DNA from: Candidatus Latescibacterota bacterium
GTDB lineage: Bacteria; Latescibacterota; UBA2968
DNA length: 64,000 bases
Direction: 5' to 3'
Assembly (NCBI GenBank): GCA_022821275.1
Contig: JAJEDY010000033.1
Location: 1 to 64,000 of the forward strand
A program made the position numbers and the translations under genes. The notes below the pieces were generated by a model, which saw only the letters and a program-made list of their open reading frames with translations, did not search any database and had not been told where the DNA came from. Numbering within the stretch: the stretch's first letter is position 1; each line of letters starts with the position of its first letter. Below, piece after piece: positions 25,749-34,839 of this stretch.

Positions 25749-26343
25749 AATTTGCGGTGTTACAAATCGGGATGATGCGCTGTGCGCGATTGATCATGGC
25801 GCAGATGCTCTGGGGTTTAATTTTTACGAGAAGAGTCTTCGCTATATCGCACCCGAGAAAGCCGGAGAAATTGTTTTTGATTTGCCGCCGTTTGTGACGC
25901 CCGTAGGGATATTCGTGAATGCATCGGAGCGAGAAATTGATATTGCCGTGAAGTTGGCGGGGTTGCGGGCGATTCAATTGCACGGGGATGAGCCTCCCGA
26001 AGCATGTCTGGGGCATGCGGTTCCGGTGATCCGCGCGCTTCGCGTGGGAAGAGGTTTTGATGTGCAGGCCCTGGGATCGTATCTGGTCAATACCTTCTTA
26101 CTGGATACAGAGAAAGCGGGGGCTTACGGCGGTACGGGAGAGACATTTGACTGGACAAAGGCGATGGAAGCAAAAAGGTATGGGCGCATTATTCTTGCCG
26201 GTGGTTTAAATCCGGATAATGTTCGGGAGGCGATTGAGCAAGTTGGCCCCTATGCGGTGGATACGAGTAGTGGTGTGGAAGCCGAGCCAGGGAAGAAGGA
26301 TCAAAAAAAAGTACGAGATTTTTTGGCGCGCGTAAAGGCGTAA
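25735..26343 (+). CDS. trpF: Phosphoribosylanthranilate isomerase
   Basis: A 202-aa TIM barrel. AKICGVTNRDDALCAIDHGADALGF carries the catalytic Cys; IQLHGDE, LLDTEKAGAYGGTGETFDW (with the general-acid Asp), ILAGGLNPDNVREAI and VDTSSGVEAEPGKKD are typical. Begins within the end of trpC. Confidence 0.95.
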   Translation: MVRAKICGVTNRDDALCAIDHGADALGFNFYEKSLRYIAPEKAGEIVFDLPPFVTPVGIFVNASEREIDIAVKLAGLRAIQLHGDEPPEACLGHAVPVIRALRVGRGFDVQALGSYLVNTFLLDTEKAGAYGGTGETFDWTKAMEAKRYGRIILAGGLNPDNVREAIEQVGPYAVDTSSGVEAEPGKKDQKKVRDFLARVKA

Positions 26344-26359
26344 ATATGGAGATAAAAAC

Positions 26360-27622
26360 GTGGATGTGTTAGACGATTTGGCATTTCGTGGCTATATTTT
26401 TCAGATGACAGATGAGGATAAACTCCGCAGGCGTTTGGCAGAGGGACGGATGACATTGTATTGCGGATTTGATCCCACTGCCGATAGTCTGCATGCGGGC
26501 AGCCTGGTTCCCATTATGGGATTGCGTCGGTTTCAAGATGCGGGGCACAAGCCCATTGCACTTGTGGGCGGGGGCACGGGGTTGATTGGCGATCCGAGTG
26601 GGAAAGCAGAAGAACGACAGTTGAATTCACTGGCCGTGGTACAGGCATATACAGAGCGTCAGCGCGCGCAATTGGAAAAGTATCTGGATTTTGAGACCGG
26701 GCACAATCAGGCTCTGATGGTGAGCAATTATACCTGGCTTTCAGAGTTGCGTACGATTGAATTTTTGCGCGATGTGGGCAAACACTTTTCAATGGGGTAT
26801 ATGCTGGGCAAAGAGTCGGTGTCGTCGCGTCTTTCAACCGGGATTTCATTTACCGAATTTAGTTATATGGTTTTGCAGGCGTATGACTTTATGGAGTTGA
26901 ACAGAAAGTATGGCTGTGAGCTTCAGATCGGGGGTAGCGATCAGTGGGGCAATATTACGGCGGGTATAGAATTGTGTCGGCGCGTGCTCAATAAGACTGT
27001 CTATGGGTTGACTTTTCCGTTGCTGGAAAAGTCTGATGGGACGAAGTTTGGCAAGACCGAGACGGGAACGTTATGGCTCGATCCCGAGAAGACTTCACCC
27101 TATCAATTTTATCAGTTTTGGGTGAATGCAGCAGATCGCGATGTGGTGAAATTTTTAAAGTTGTTCACTTTTTTGAGCCGCGAACGTATAGTGGAATTGG
27201 AACGAGAGGTGGAGGCGCGGCCCGAGAAGCGCGAGGCGCAGCGCGTGCTGGCCGAAGAGGTGACGACTTTTATCCACGGTGCAGCCGCAAAGGATCGCGC
27301 CGTGCATATTTCCGAGGCGCTGTTTTACGGCAATTTGCAGGATTTGAACGAGCAGGAGATTGCGGAGGGGTTTAGCGATGTGCCGTCTTACGCGCTCAAT
27401 GGTACCGATAAAATGGATTTGATCGATTTGCTCGTGGATGCGCAAATTTCATCGTCCAGGCGACAGGCGCGCGAAGATATCATGAATGGAGCCATTTATA
27501 TCAATGGGCAACGCTGTACAGATATGGGCCATATTTTAGAGCCTTCTGAAAGACTGGCTAGAAAATATCTGGTGATGCGCCGCGGCAAACGCCGCTACTT
27601 TCTGGTGCGGTGGTCGGTGTGA
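26360..27622 (+). CDS. tyrS: Tyrosyl-tRNA synthetase
   Basis: A 420-aa class I synthetase from GTG 26360. HIGH-type motif DSLHAGSLVPIMGL, tyrosine pocket TLYCGFDPTADS and QIGGSDQWGNITAGI, KMSKS-type KFGKTETG, and a C-terminal S4-like RNA-binding domain (SSRRQAREDIMNGAIYINGQ). It charges tRNA-Tyr. Its place inside the aromatic operon would tie synthetase level to aromatic amino-acid supply through the same attenuator. Confidence 0.95.
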   Translation: MDVLDDLAFRGYIFQMTDEDKLRRRLAEGRMTLYCGFDPTADSLHAGSLVPIMGLRRFQDAGHKPIALVGGGTGLIGDPSGKAEERQLNSLAVVQAYTERQRAQLEKYLDFETGHNQALMVSNYTWLSELRTIEFLRDVGKHFSMGYMLGKESVSSRLSTGISFTEFSYMVLQAYDFMELNRKYGCELQIGGSDQWGNITAGIELCRRVLNKTVYGLTFPLLEKSDGTKFGKTETGTLWLDPEKTSPYQFYQFWVNAADRDVVKFLKLFTFLSRERIVELEREVEARPEKREAQRVLAEEVTTFIHGAAAKDRAVHISEALFYGNLQDLNEQEIAEGFSDVPSYALNGTDKMDLIDLLVDAQISSSRRQAREDIMNGAIYINGQRCTDMGHILEPSERLARKYLVMRRGKRRYFLVRWSV

Positions 27623-27681
27623 CTGGGCAGGCGCATGTAGATTTTTCACTAACTACTTAACCCTAAAGGAAGGATTTTTTT

Positions 27682-28659
27682 ATGAAAGCACCCTGGATTA
27701 CCTACCGTCCGGAACTCAAGGTACTCGATTGTACGATCCGCGATGGTGGTTTGATGAATGACCATCATTTTGATGATGATTTTGTAAAAGCCGTGTATGA
27801 AACATGTGTCGCGGCGGGTGTTGACTATATGGAAATTGGGTACCGAAACTCCAAGGAGATGTTTCCCAAAAGAGATTTTGGTGCGTTCCGCCACAGCGAT
27901 GAGGAGGATATTCGCAAAATTACCGGGGATCACGATCCCGAAGAGACGGGGATGAAACTCGCAATTATGGCCGATGCAGGCAAGAGCGATTGGGCCGAAG
28001 ATATTTTGCCAGCGAGCGAGAGCGTGGTCGATATGGTGCGCGTGGCGTGTTATGTCGAGCAGATTCCAGAGACTGTCGAAATGTTGCTCGATGCCCACGA
28101 GAAGGGGTATGAAACGAGTTGTAATATTATGGCGATTTCGACGGTGCAAGATGTCGAGATTGATCAGGCATTAGAAGTGTTGATGGAAACCCCCGTGGGC
28201 ACGATTTGCGTTGTGGATAGTTTCGGTGCGCTGTATCGCGAGCAGGTCGATATGCTCGTGCGAAAATACATGGAGGTGACCAAGGGTTCGGGCAAGGAGG
28301 TGGGTATTCACGCGCACAATAATCAGCAACTGGCATTTGCCAATACTATTGAGGCCATTATTCTGGGGGCCAATCGGGTCGATGCCACAGTGGATGGATT
28401 GGGGCGCGGTGCGGGCAATTGTCCCATGGAATTGTTGCTCGGTTTTTTGCGGAATCCCAAGTTTAAGATCCGTCCCGTCTATAAGTTGCTGGAAGAGCAT
28501 TTTGTCAAGTTGCGCAGCGAAATGATGTGGGGACCTCTGGTACCCTATAACATCACGGGCCAGCACAACCAGCATCCCCGCGAGGCAATGGCATTGCTCG
28601 ATGGTGATGACCGCGAGCAGTATCTGGCATTTTACGACAGCGTAGTTGGTGATATTTGA
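27682..28659 (+). CDS. DRE-TIM metallolyase-type aldolase (HMGL-like), role unknown
   Basis: A 325-aa TIM barrel with LDCTIRDGGLMNDHHF (DRE-TIM motif), VDYMEIGYR, VVDSFGALY and the metal pair GIHAHNNQQLAFANTIEA, then DATVDGLGRGAGNCPMELLL. Closest families are 4-hydroxy-2-oxovalerate aldolases and HMG-CoA lyase-like enzymes. It stands between tyrS and trpB in the operon, 59 bases after tyrS. No Trp, Tyr or Phe step uses this class, so its role here is open. Confidence 0.8.
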   Translation: MKAPWITYRPELKVLDCTIRDGGLMNDHHFDDDFVKAVYETCVAAGVDYMEIGYRNSKEMFPKRDFGAFRHSDEEDIRKITGDHDPEETGMKLAIMADAGKSDWAEDILPASESVVDMVRVACYVEQIPETVEMLLDAHEKGYETSCNIMAISTVQDVEIDQALEVLMETPVGTICVVDSFGALYREQVDMLVRKYMEVTKGSGKEVGIHAHNNQQLAFANTIEAIILGANRVDATVDGLGRGAGNCPMELLLGFLRNPKFKIRPVYKLLEEHFVKLRSEMMWGPLVPYNITGQHNQHPREAMALLDGDDREQYLAFYDSVVGDI

Positions 28660-28672
28660 GAGGATATAAAAT

Positions 28673-29878
28673 ATGGCTATGAACGCGATTGATTTGCCCG
28701 ATGCGCGCGGGCATTTTGGGCCTTATGGCGGGCAGTATGTGCCCGAGACGCTTATGGCGCTGTTGGAAGATCTGGAGGCGGCTTATGGGAAGGCAAAGTG
28801 CGACCCAGAGTTCTGGGCTGAATTGGATCGATATTTGCGCGATTATGTCGGACGGCCCACGCCGCTTTATTTTGCCGAGCGGTTGACAGAAGAACTCGGC
28901 GGTCCTAAAATTTATCTCAAGCGCGAAGACCTCGCCCATACGGGGGCGCATAAAATCAATCATGCCATGGGACAGATTTTGCTCGCCAACCGGATGGGCA
29001 AGACGCGGATTATTGCCGAGACAGGTGCCGGACAACACGGCGTGGCAACGGCAACTGTGGCGGCGATGTTTGGTCTCAAGTGCGAAATTTACATGGGTGT
29101 TGAAGATATGGAACGGCAAGCGCTCAATGTGTTTCGCATGCGGCTTTTGGGTGCGAAAGTTACGGGTGTCCATTCGGGTAGCAAAACACTGAAGGATGCG
29201 ATTAATGAGGCCATCCGCGACTGGGTGACCAATGTGGAGGATACGTTTTACATTTTTGGTTCGGTTTTGGGACCGCATCCGTATCCGATGATTGTGCGGG
29301 ATTTTCAGCGGGTTATTGGCGTTGAAGCCCGTGCTCAAATTTTGGAGAGAGAGGGTCGATTGCCCGATGTGCTCGTCGCCTGTGTGGGTGGGGGAAGCAA
29401 TTCTATCGGGTTGTTTCACGCTTTTTTGGATGATGCCGATGTGCAGATGATCGGTGTGGAGGCCGGTGGACACGGTATTGCGTCTGGCGAGCACGCCGCG
29501 CGGTTTAATGGCGGCGATTTGGGGGTTTTGCACGGTGCGCGCATTTATGTGTTGCAAAATGATGATGGACAGATCGCATTGACGCATTCGGTATCGGCGG
29601 GTCTCGATTATTCGGGCGTGGGGCCAGAGCATTGTTATTTGCGAGATATGGCGCGTACGGCTTATACGTATGCGACGGATGAGGAAGCTCTCAGTGCCTT
29701 TGAGTTGCTCAGTCATACCGAAGGGATTATTCCCGCTTTGGAGAGTTCACACGCTATTGCCCATGTTTGCAAGTTGGCACCCGAGATGAGTCGAGATCAG
29801 ATTGTGGTTGTCAATTTATCGGGACGGGGTGACAAAGATGTGCAACAGGCGGCGCGGTTTATAGAAGGAGTGAGATGA
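28673..29878 (+). CDS. trpB: Tryptophan synthase beta subunit
   Basis: A 401-aa PLP enzyme joining indole and serine. [16 protein letters not shown] at the N-terminus, PLP lysine in [29 protein letters not shown], phosphate loop [10 protein letters not shown], and [13 protein letters not shown] are the standard TrpB1 features. SD AGAGGA at 28660-28665. Overlaps trpA by 4 bp (ATGA), consistent with an alpha2beta2 complex. Confidence 0.95.
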   Translation: MAMNAIDLPDARGHFGPYGGQYVPETLMALLEDLEAAYGKAKCDPEFWAELDRYLRDYVGRPTPLYFAERLTEELGGPKIYLKREDLAHTGAHKINHAMGQILLANRMGKTRIIAETGAGQHGVATATVAAMFGLKCEIYMGVEDMERQALNVFRMRLLGAKVTGVHSGSKTLKDAINEAIRDWVTNVEDTFYIFGSVLGPHPYPMIVRDFQRVIGVEARAQILEREGRLPDVLVACVGGGSNSIGLFHAFLDDADVQMIGVEAGGHGIASGEHAARFNGGDLGVLHGARIYVLQNDDGQIALTHSVSAGLDYSGVGPEHCYLRDMARTAYTYATDEEALSAFELLSHTEGIIPALESSHAIAHVCKLAPEMSRDQIVVVNLSGRGDKDVQQAARFIEGVR

Positions 29879-30678
29879 CGCGGATTGGACGGCGGTTTGA
29901 TGACTTGAGAAAAGCGGGTAGGGCGGGCTTTGTCGCCTATATTGCGGCGGGTGATCCGGACTTAAATACCACGTACCAGATGGTGTTGGAATTGGATCGG
30001 CGAGGTGTGGATGTTCTGGAATTGGGTGTGCCTTTTTCAGATCCTCTGGCCGATGGTCCCGTGATTCAGGAGGCATCACAACGCGCTTTGGCTGCTGGTG
30101 CCACGCTCGAGGGCGTGTTGTCTATGGTTGCAGATGTGCGGACTGAGACCGAAATCCCCATTGTGCTGTTTACGTATTACAATCCGATTCATCGCTACGG
30201 TGTGGATTGCTTTGTAAAACGCGCTGCAGATGTGGGGGTCGATGGTGTTCTGATGCTGGATTTGCCTCCGGAAGAGGGCGGTGATTATATAGCGCAAATG
30301 AATGAGCACGGGCTGGATACGATTTTTCTGGTGACGCCTACTACGCGCGATGATCGGATGAAACTGATTGCGTCCCATACCAGGGGATTTGTCTATTATG
30401 TGTCGCGCACCGGAGTGACGGGAGAGCGCGATTCTCTGGCAGATGAGATTCAAAGCAAGGTATCTGCGATATGCCAGTACACAGATATGCCCATTGCCGT
30501 TGGGTTTGGTATTTCAACGCCCGAGCATGTGTCGGAAATTGCGCGATATGCCGATGCGGTTGTGGTTGGCAGCGCGATTGTGCGTCGCATTGGTGAGTTC
30601 CAATGCGATGCTGATCTGGTTGCAAAGGTGGGGGCTTTTGTCGGGTCTTTGATCGGCCCTTTGAGAGAGGGTGTGTAG
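29875..30678 (+). CDS. trpA: Tryptophan synthase alpha subunit
   Basis: A 267-aa TIM barrel cleaving indole-3-glycerol phosphate. [38 protein letters not shown] (both catalytic acids), [27 protein letters not shown] and [13 protein letters not shown] are all present. Start codon overlaps the trpB stop. Only 3 bases separate it from the chorismate mutase gene. Confidence 0.95.
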   Translation: MTRIGRRFDDLRKAGRAGFVAYIAAGDPDLNTTYQMVLELDRRGVDVLELGVPFSDPLADGPVIQEASQRALAAGATLEGVLSMVADVRTETEIPIVLFTYYNPIHRYGVDCFVKRAADVGVDGVLMLDLPPEEGGDYIAQMNEHGLDTIFLVTPTTRDDRMKLIASHTRGFVYYVSRTGVTGERDSLADEIQSKVSAICQYTDMPIAVGFGISTPEHVSEIARYADAVVVGSAIVRRIGEFQCDADLVAKVGAFVGSLIGPLREGV

Positions 30679-30681
30679 GTT

Positions 30682-30963
30682 ATGGAGAAGGATCTGGATT
30701 TCTGGCGCGAGAAAATCGATGCTTTGGATGATCAGATTCTCGAGTTGCTCAATGAACGTGCCCGGTGTGCCTTGTCTGTGGGAAAAATTAAGAGCACCGA
30801 GGGTTTGCCCTTTCATGTCCCTGAACGAGAAACCCTGATTCTCAACCGCATTCGCGAATTGAATGGCGGGCCTTTGAGTCACGAAGCAGCGCAACGCATT
30901 TTTAGACAGATTATCGATGAGTCATTGCGGTTGGAAGAAGATCAAGCAGAGTCAGAGTCTTAA
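30682..30963 (+). CDS. Chorismate mutase, AroQ class (monofunctional)
   Basis: A 93-aa all-helical protein. The three-helix AroQ pattern is clear: WREKIDALDDQILELLNERARCALSVGKIK with its Arg and Lys, then VPERETLILNRIRELNGGPLSHEAAQRIFRQIIDESL. It turns chorismate to prephenate, the branch to Phe and Tyr. It is not fused to a prephenate dehydratase or DAHP synthase, and no prephenate dehydratase gene is in the window. Between trpA and the DAHP synthase gene. Confidence 0.9.
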   Translation: MEKDLDFWREKIDALDDQILELLNERARCALSVGKIKSTEGLPFHVPERETLILNRIRELNGGPLSHEAAQRIFRQIIDESLRLEEDQAESES

Positions 30964-30976
30964 AAAAGGTGTTATT

Positions 30977-32002
30977 ATGAGTTTCAAACGGATTCAGCCC
31001 ATTCCCAGTGCAGAAGAAATCCAGGATGTTTTGCCACTGCCCGATGATTTGAAGGCTAAGAAGGAAGAACGCGATGCCGAGATTCGGGCTATTTTTGAGC
31101 GCAAGAGCGATAAGTTTTTGTTGGTTATTGGTCCTTGCTCGGCTCACAATGTCGATGCGGTGTGTGAATATGTGAATCGCCTATCGCGGCTTCAAGAGCA
31201 GGTGAAGGACAAGTTGGTGCTCGTGCCGCGGATTTATACCAATAAGCCGCGCACGACTGGCGAAGGGTATAAGGGCATGGCCCATCAGCCCGATCCCGAG
31301 GGTATGCCCGATATGGTTGTAGGGATTAAGACCATTCGACAGATGCAGATTCGCGCTTTTCGCGAGTCGCATTTGACGGCTGCCGATGAGATGCTCTATC
31401 CTTCGAATTTGCCTTATGTGGAGGATTTGCTGAGTTATATTGCCGTGGGGGCGCGGTCTGTTGAAAATCAGAATCATCGCCTGACTATTAGCGGTGTCGA
31501 TGTGCCTGCGGGCATGAAAAACCCGACGGGTGGCGATCTGGATGTGATGTTCAATGCCATTTATGCAGCGCAAATGCCACATGTGTTTTTTCACAATGGA
31601 TGGGAAGTCAGTACGTCGGGTAATTCGTTGACGCATGCGGTGTTGCGCGGGATGTCGTATAATGGGCGGAGCGTACCCAATTATCACTACGAAGATTTGA
31701 TGCATGTTGCCGAGCAATATCAGGCGCGCAAGTTGAGCAATCCGACGATTATTGTGGATACCAATCACAATAATTCAGATAAAATGTTTTCCGAACAGCC
31801 GCGCATTGGTCTGGAGGTGATGCGCAGCCGCCGCCATTCCCCGCTTCTTCACAATGTGGTGCGCGGGTTGATGGTGGAGAGCTATCTGGAGGAGGGCGCG
31901 CAAAAACCCGAAGAGGGGATATTTGGGAAGTCGATTACCGATCCGTGTCTGGGATGGGAAGATACGGAAGTGTTTGTGAAGGACCTGGCAGGTCTGGTTT
32001 AG
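30977..32002 (+). CDS. aroG: 3-deoxy-7-phosphoheptulonate (DAHP) synthase, type I
   Basis: About 341 aa from ATG 30977. It condenses PEP and erythrose 4-phosphate, the first step of the shikimate pathway. Type I alpha features: LLVIGPCSAHNVDAVCEYV, LVPRIYTNKPRTTGEGYKG, SVENQNHRLTISG, VPAGMKNPTGGDLDVMFNAI and the metal-site IIVDTNHNNSDKM. Which amino acid feeds back on it cannot be told by eye. First-step enzyme in the same transcript as trpE, so both would respond to the leader attenuator. Confidence 0.92.
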   Translation: MSFKRIQPIPSAEEIQDVLPLPDDLKAKKEERDAEIRAIFERKSDKFLLVIGPCSAHNVDAVCEYVNRLSRLQEQVKDKLVLVPRIYTNKPRTTGEGYKGMAHQPDPEGMPDMVVGIKTIRQMQIRAFRESHLTAADEMLYPSNLPYVEDLLSYIAVGARSVENQNHRLTISGVDVPAGMKNPTGGDLDVMFNAIYAAQMPHVFFHNGWEVSTSGNSLTHAVLRGMSYNGRSVPNYHYEDLMHVAEQYQARKLSNPTIIVDTNHNNSDKMFSEQPRIGLEVMRSRRHSPLLHNVVRGLMVESYLEEGAQKPEEGIFGKSITDPCLGWEDTEVFVKDLAGLV

Positions 32003-32008
32003 TATTTT

Positions 32009-33139
32009 ATGTCGTATCAGGTTATTTGTATGAACGATCCTCCATTTGCAGATGCCGCGATTGCCATTGTGGGTGTGGGGTTGATTGGTGGGTCGCTGGG
32101 GCTGGCGTTTAAGCGATTGGGTATTGGGCGCGAGATTATTGGTATTAGTCGCGCGGAGACCCTGCGAGAAGCCCGTGCGCTCGATGTGATCGATCGCGGT
32201 TATGAATACGACGCGATGGACAGTGGCGTAAAACGGTCAGATCTGGTATTTTTGTGTTCGCCCATTGTGCGTATTCTGGAGCAGTTGCCCGCGGTCGTGC
32301 AAGCGGCCTCGCCGGGTTGTGTTATTACAGATGTGGGCAGTACAAAGGGCGCGATTGTCGCATGTGCAGAACGGGTTGCGCGTGAAGGTGTGCATTTTGT
32401 GGGCGGGCACCCCATGGCGGGGTCGGAAAAGAGCGGCGTGGGGGCTGCCGATCCCTTTTTGTTTGAAAACGCGCTTTATGTGCTTACGCCCGCAAGCGGT
32501 GTTCCCGATCAAATTGTGGATGTGCTCGCAGCACTGGTGCAATGCATTGGTGCGCGTTCTATGCGTATGGAAGCCGAGACGCATGATCGGGTCGCTGCAA
32601 CGGTGAGTCATTTGCCGCAGATGATGGCTACTACTCTCGTGGGATTGGTGGGCAGGCTCAATGAGGCCGATGGTCTTCCCCTGCAAATGGCAGCGGGAGG
32701 GTTCCGCGATTTGACGCGTATTGCCTCCAGTCCGTTTGCGATGTGGCGGGATATTTGTCAGACGAATGCCGGTCCTATTCGAGAGATGATCGATGCGTAT
32801 CTCGACGCGCTTGTAGCGATACGAGATAAGGTGGATCGGGAAGCGTTATCAGAAGATTTTGACTATGCCAATCGCATTCGCGGGGAGATTCCCAGAGATT
32901 CCAAGGGTTTTTTGCATCCGCTTCACGAAATTTTGCTGGTGGTAGAAGACAAACCCGGTGTGATTGCCGATGTTGCTTCCCGGCTGTCTGCCGAAGGAAT
33001 TAATATTGACGATATTGAAGTGCTGAAGGTGCGCGAAGGCGAAGGAGGGACGATTCGGATGGGGTTTGGACAGCAGGAGGAAGCCGATCGGTCTGTCGAT
33101 ATTTTGCGAGATGCGGGTTATCAAGTGCGGTTGCGTTAG
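32009..33139 (+). CDS. tyrA: Prephenate dehydrogenase with C-terminal ACT domain
   Basis: A 376-aa protein. Rossmann IAIVGVGLIGGSLGLAFKRLG, DLVFLCSPIVRI, ITDVGSTKGAIV, VGGHPMAGSEKSGVGAAD and the helical dimer region with VSHLPQMMA and GGFRDLTRIASS. An ACT regulatory domain (ILLVVEDKPGVIADVASRLSAE...) fills the last 75 residues, suggesting tyrosine feedback. Start may be ATG 32009 or ATG 32030; neither has a strong SD. The next gene is a half-length aroA, matching the tyrA-aroA order or fusion known in other bacteria. Confidence 0.9.
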   Translation: MSYQVICMNDPPFADAAIAIVGVGLIGGSLGLAFKRLGIGREIIGISRAETLREARALDVIDRGYEYDAMDSGVKRSDLVFLCSPIVRILEQLPAVVQAASPGCVITDVGSTKGAIVACAERVAREGVHFVGGHPMAGSEKSGVGAADPFLFENALYVLTPASGVPDQIVDVLAALVQCIGARSMRMEAETHDRVAATVSHLPQMMATTLVGLVGRLNEADGLPLQMAAGGFRDLTRIASSPFAMWRDICQTNAGPIREMIDAYLDALVAIRDKVDREALSEDFDYANRIRGEIPRDSKGFLHPLHEILLVVEDKPGVIADVASRLSAEGINIDDIEVLKVREGEGGTIRMGFGQQEEADRSVDILRDAGYQVRLR

Positions 33140-33149
33140 AGGGGTAAGT

Positions 33150-33809
33150 ATGTATGAGGTAAAAGAAGCACGTGGACTTATTGGGGAATGCGATGTACCG
33201 GGGGATCCCGAGACCACACTGTATTTGCTCGGCGCTGCGGCGATGTTATCGCAGTCGGATTTGACCCTTCACTGCGTGGGCGACGATTGGAAGACCCGAC
33301 GCGCGTTGGATTTGTTGCGGCGGTTGAATGCACAATTGGATATTCAGGTGACGCGATCAAAGTCTGAGGTGACGCGTACGGTTAAAGTTCAGGGATCTGA
33401 ATTGCGGCGTACGCGCATAGGGGGTGAGCAGACGGATCTTTTTATTCGTGAAGTGCCTTTTCTCGCTGTGATGGGTACACAGGCTGCAGGCGAGATGGTT
33501 ATTCGGGATGGAGAGGGTTTGCGTCAGGGAGAGGTTGACCGCCTATCATTGACGATTCAGAATTTGCGTCAAATGGGGGCCAAGGTAGGCGAAATGCCCG
33601 ATGGTCTGGTGGTGCAGGGGCCTGTGCGCCTTGAAGGTATAGAGGTCGATGCCGGCGGCGATGCCCGCACGGGGTTGACCTTTGCACTGGCGGGATTGAT
33701 AGCCGAGGGCGAAACTCAGGTGTCGAATACAGGTGATATGTGCCGCGATTTCGCCGCGTTATTCGATTGTTTATCTACTGTTGTTCAACCAAAAGAGGTG
33801 AAAGTATGA
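33150..33809 (+). CDS. aroA: EPSP synthase C-terminal half-domain, catalytic residues replaced
   Basis: A 219-aa protein, about half of a normal EPSP synthase (about 430 aa), from ATG 33150 with AGAGGGG upstream. It aligns with the second domain only: CDVPGDPETTLYLLGAAAML, LRRTRIGGEQTD, GEMVIRDGEGLRQGEVDRL, NLRQMGAKVGEMPDGLVVQG, GGDARTGLTFALAGLIAEGET. The catalytic Asp of DEIP is Arg100 (IREVP), and the Lys of RVKETDR is Gly127 (RQGEVDR). The N-terminal half, which carries the Lys, Ser and Arg substrate ligands, is absent. It overlaps the next gene by 4 bp, so it is still in the operon's translation chain. Probably not an EPSP synthase on its own. Confidence 0.85.
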   Translation: MYEVKEARGLIGECDVPGDPETTLYLLGAAAMLSQSDLTLHCVGDDWKTRRALDLLRRLNAQLDIQVTRSKSEVTRTVKVQGSELRRTRIGGEQTDLFIREVPFLAVMGTQAAGEMVIRDGEGLRQGEVDRLSLTIQNLRQMGAKVGEMPDGLVVQGPVRLEGIEVDAGGDARTGLTFALAGLIAEGETQVSNTGDMCRDFAALFDCLSTVVQPKEVKV

Positions 33810-33961
33810 AGATACTTTTTAAGCTCGCGTTATTTGCGATTTTGATGATTCTGGGCGGTGTGGCATTTATACGCTATACATACAACTGCTCGTGGAAGGA
33901 AAGTTTTGATATTGCCGATGAGTTTGTGAATGATTTGCTGGATGGCAATCGAAGGTCTTGA
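33806..33961 (+). CDS. 51-aa single-span membrane protein, unknown
   Basis: ATG 33806 overlaps the stop of the half-aroA gene (ATGA), and its TGA (33959-33961) overlaps the aroE start. The product has one membrane helix (ILFKLALFAILMILGGVAFI), then a polar tail YTYNCSWKESFDIADEFVNDLLDGN, which is acidic. Coupling on both sides argues that it is real. No family recognised. Confidence 0.7.
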   Translation: MKILFKLALFAILMILGGVAFIRYTYNCSWKESFDIADEFVNDLLDGNRRS

Positions 33962-34839
33962 TGAATATTCGCGCAACAAGCCAGGTGCTGGGCGTTATAG
34001 GCGACCCGGTGGCTCATTCGTTTTCTCCCGATATGCACAATGCCGCAATCGCCGCATTAGATGTAGATTATTGTTATGTGGCTTTTCACGTGTTGCCCGA
34101 CCGCGTGGGCGAGGCGATGAAGGGGTTGCGCGGGCTGAATATTCGCGGGTTAAATGTGACGATTCCGCACAAGCTGGCGGTGATGGAACACATGGACCGC
34201 ATTTCAGAAGAAGCACTGGCTGTGGGTGCGGTTAATACCATTTCGCGCGAAGGCGATGAGTTGGTCGGATATAATACAGATGTCTATGGCGTCTTGACGG
34301 CATTGCGCGATATTGCGGGGATTGTGACATTTCCCGCGCATTGTGTGGTGCTCGGCGCAGGTGGGGCTGCTCGTGCTGTGACGTATGCGCTGGGAACGCA
34401 AGACGGGGTGCAGCGGGTGACGATTTTGAATCGCACGGTTGAACGCGCTGAGGATCTGGCGGTAGATATGGAAAATATAACGGGTACCAAAATGGATGTG
34501 GGAGCACTGGATGCAGATACGCAATGCAGGGCGTTTGCCGATGCGGGCGTGGTTGTGAATACCACTTCGCTGGGGATGTATCCAGAGGTGAATGTCTCGC
34601 CCCTTGCCGATGTGCGCGCTGTCCATCCGGATTTGGTGCTTTACGATACGGTGTTCAATCCGCTGGAAACGCAGTTGATGCGCGCGTTTCAATCGGTTGG
34701 AGTGCCGGCTTTTGGAGGGCTGGATATGCTGGTCTTTCAAGGGGCGCGGTCTTTTGCGATCTGGACGGGTGTTGAGCCACCGACTGATGTGATGAAAAAT
34801 GTCGTTGTCAAACGGGTCGGCACAAAAAATGAGAGGTGA
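33961..34839 (+). CDS. aroE: Shikimate dehydrogenase
   Basis: A 292-aa NADP-dependent enzyme reducing 3-dehydroshikimate. GDPVAHSFSPDMHNAAI carries the SxS shikimate site, LNVTIPHKLAVMEHMD the catalytic Lys, GYNTDVYG the Asp, and LGAGGAARAVTYAL the nucleotide loop; NTTSLGMYP and FGGLDMLVFQGARSF close the fold. ATG 33961 overlaps the stop of the 51-aa gene; its own end overlaps ubiE by 11 bp. Confidence 0.95.
   Translation: MNIRATSQVLGVIGDPVAHSFSPDMHNAAIAALDVDYCYVAFHVLPDRVGEAMKGLRGLNIRGLNVTIPHKLAVMEHMDRISEEALAVGAVNTISREGDELVGYNTDVYGVLTALRDIAGIVTFPAHCVVLGAGGAARAVTYALGTQDGVQRVTILNRTVERAEDLAVDMENITGTKMDVGALDADTQCRAFADAGVVVNTTSLGMYPEVNVSPLADVRAVHPDLVLYDTVFNPLETQLMRAFQSVGVPAFGGLDMLVFQGARSFAIWTGVEPPTDVMKNVVVKRVGTKNER

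Noticed and set aside
28553..29716. Long minus-strand open frame of 387 codons
   Set aside because: It lies antisense to trpB and is His/Arg rich in the manner of reverse-frame shadows.
33066..33150. Frameshift hiding the N-terminal half of aroA upstream
   Set aside because: The upstream sequence is an intact tyrA with a complete ACT domain; the extra in-frame codons before 33150 show no EPSP synthase similarity.
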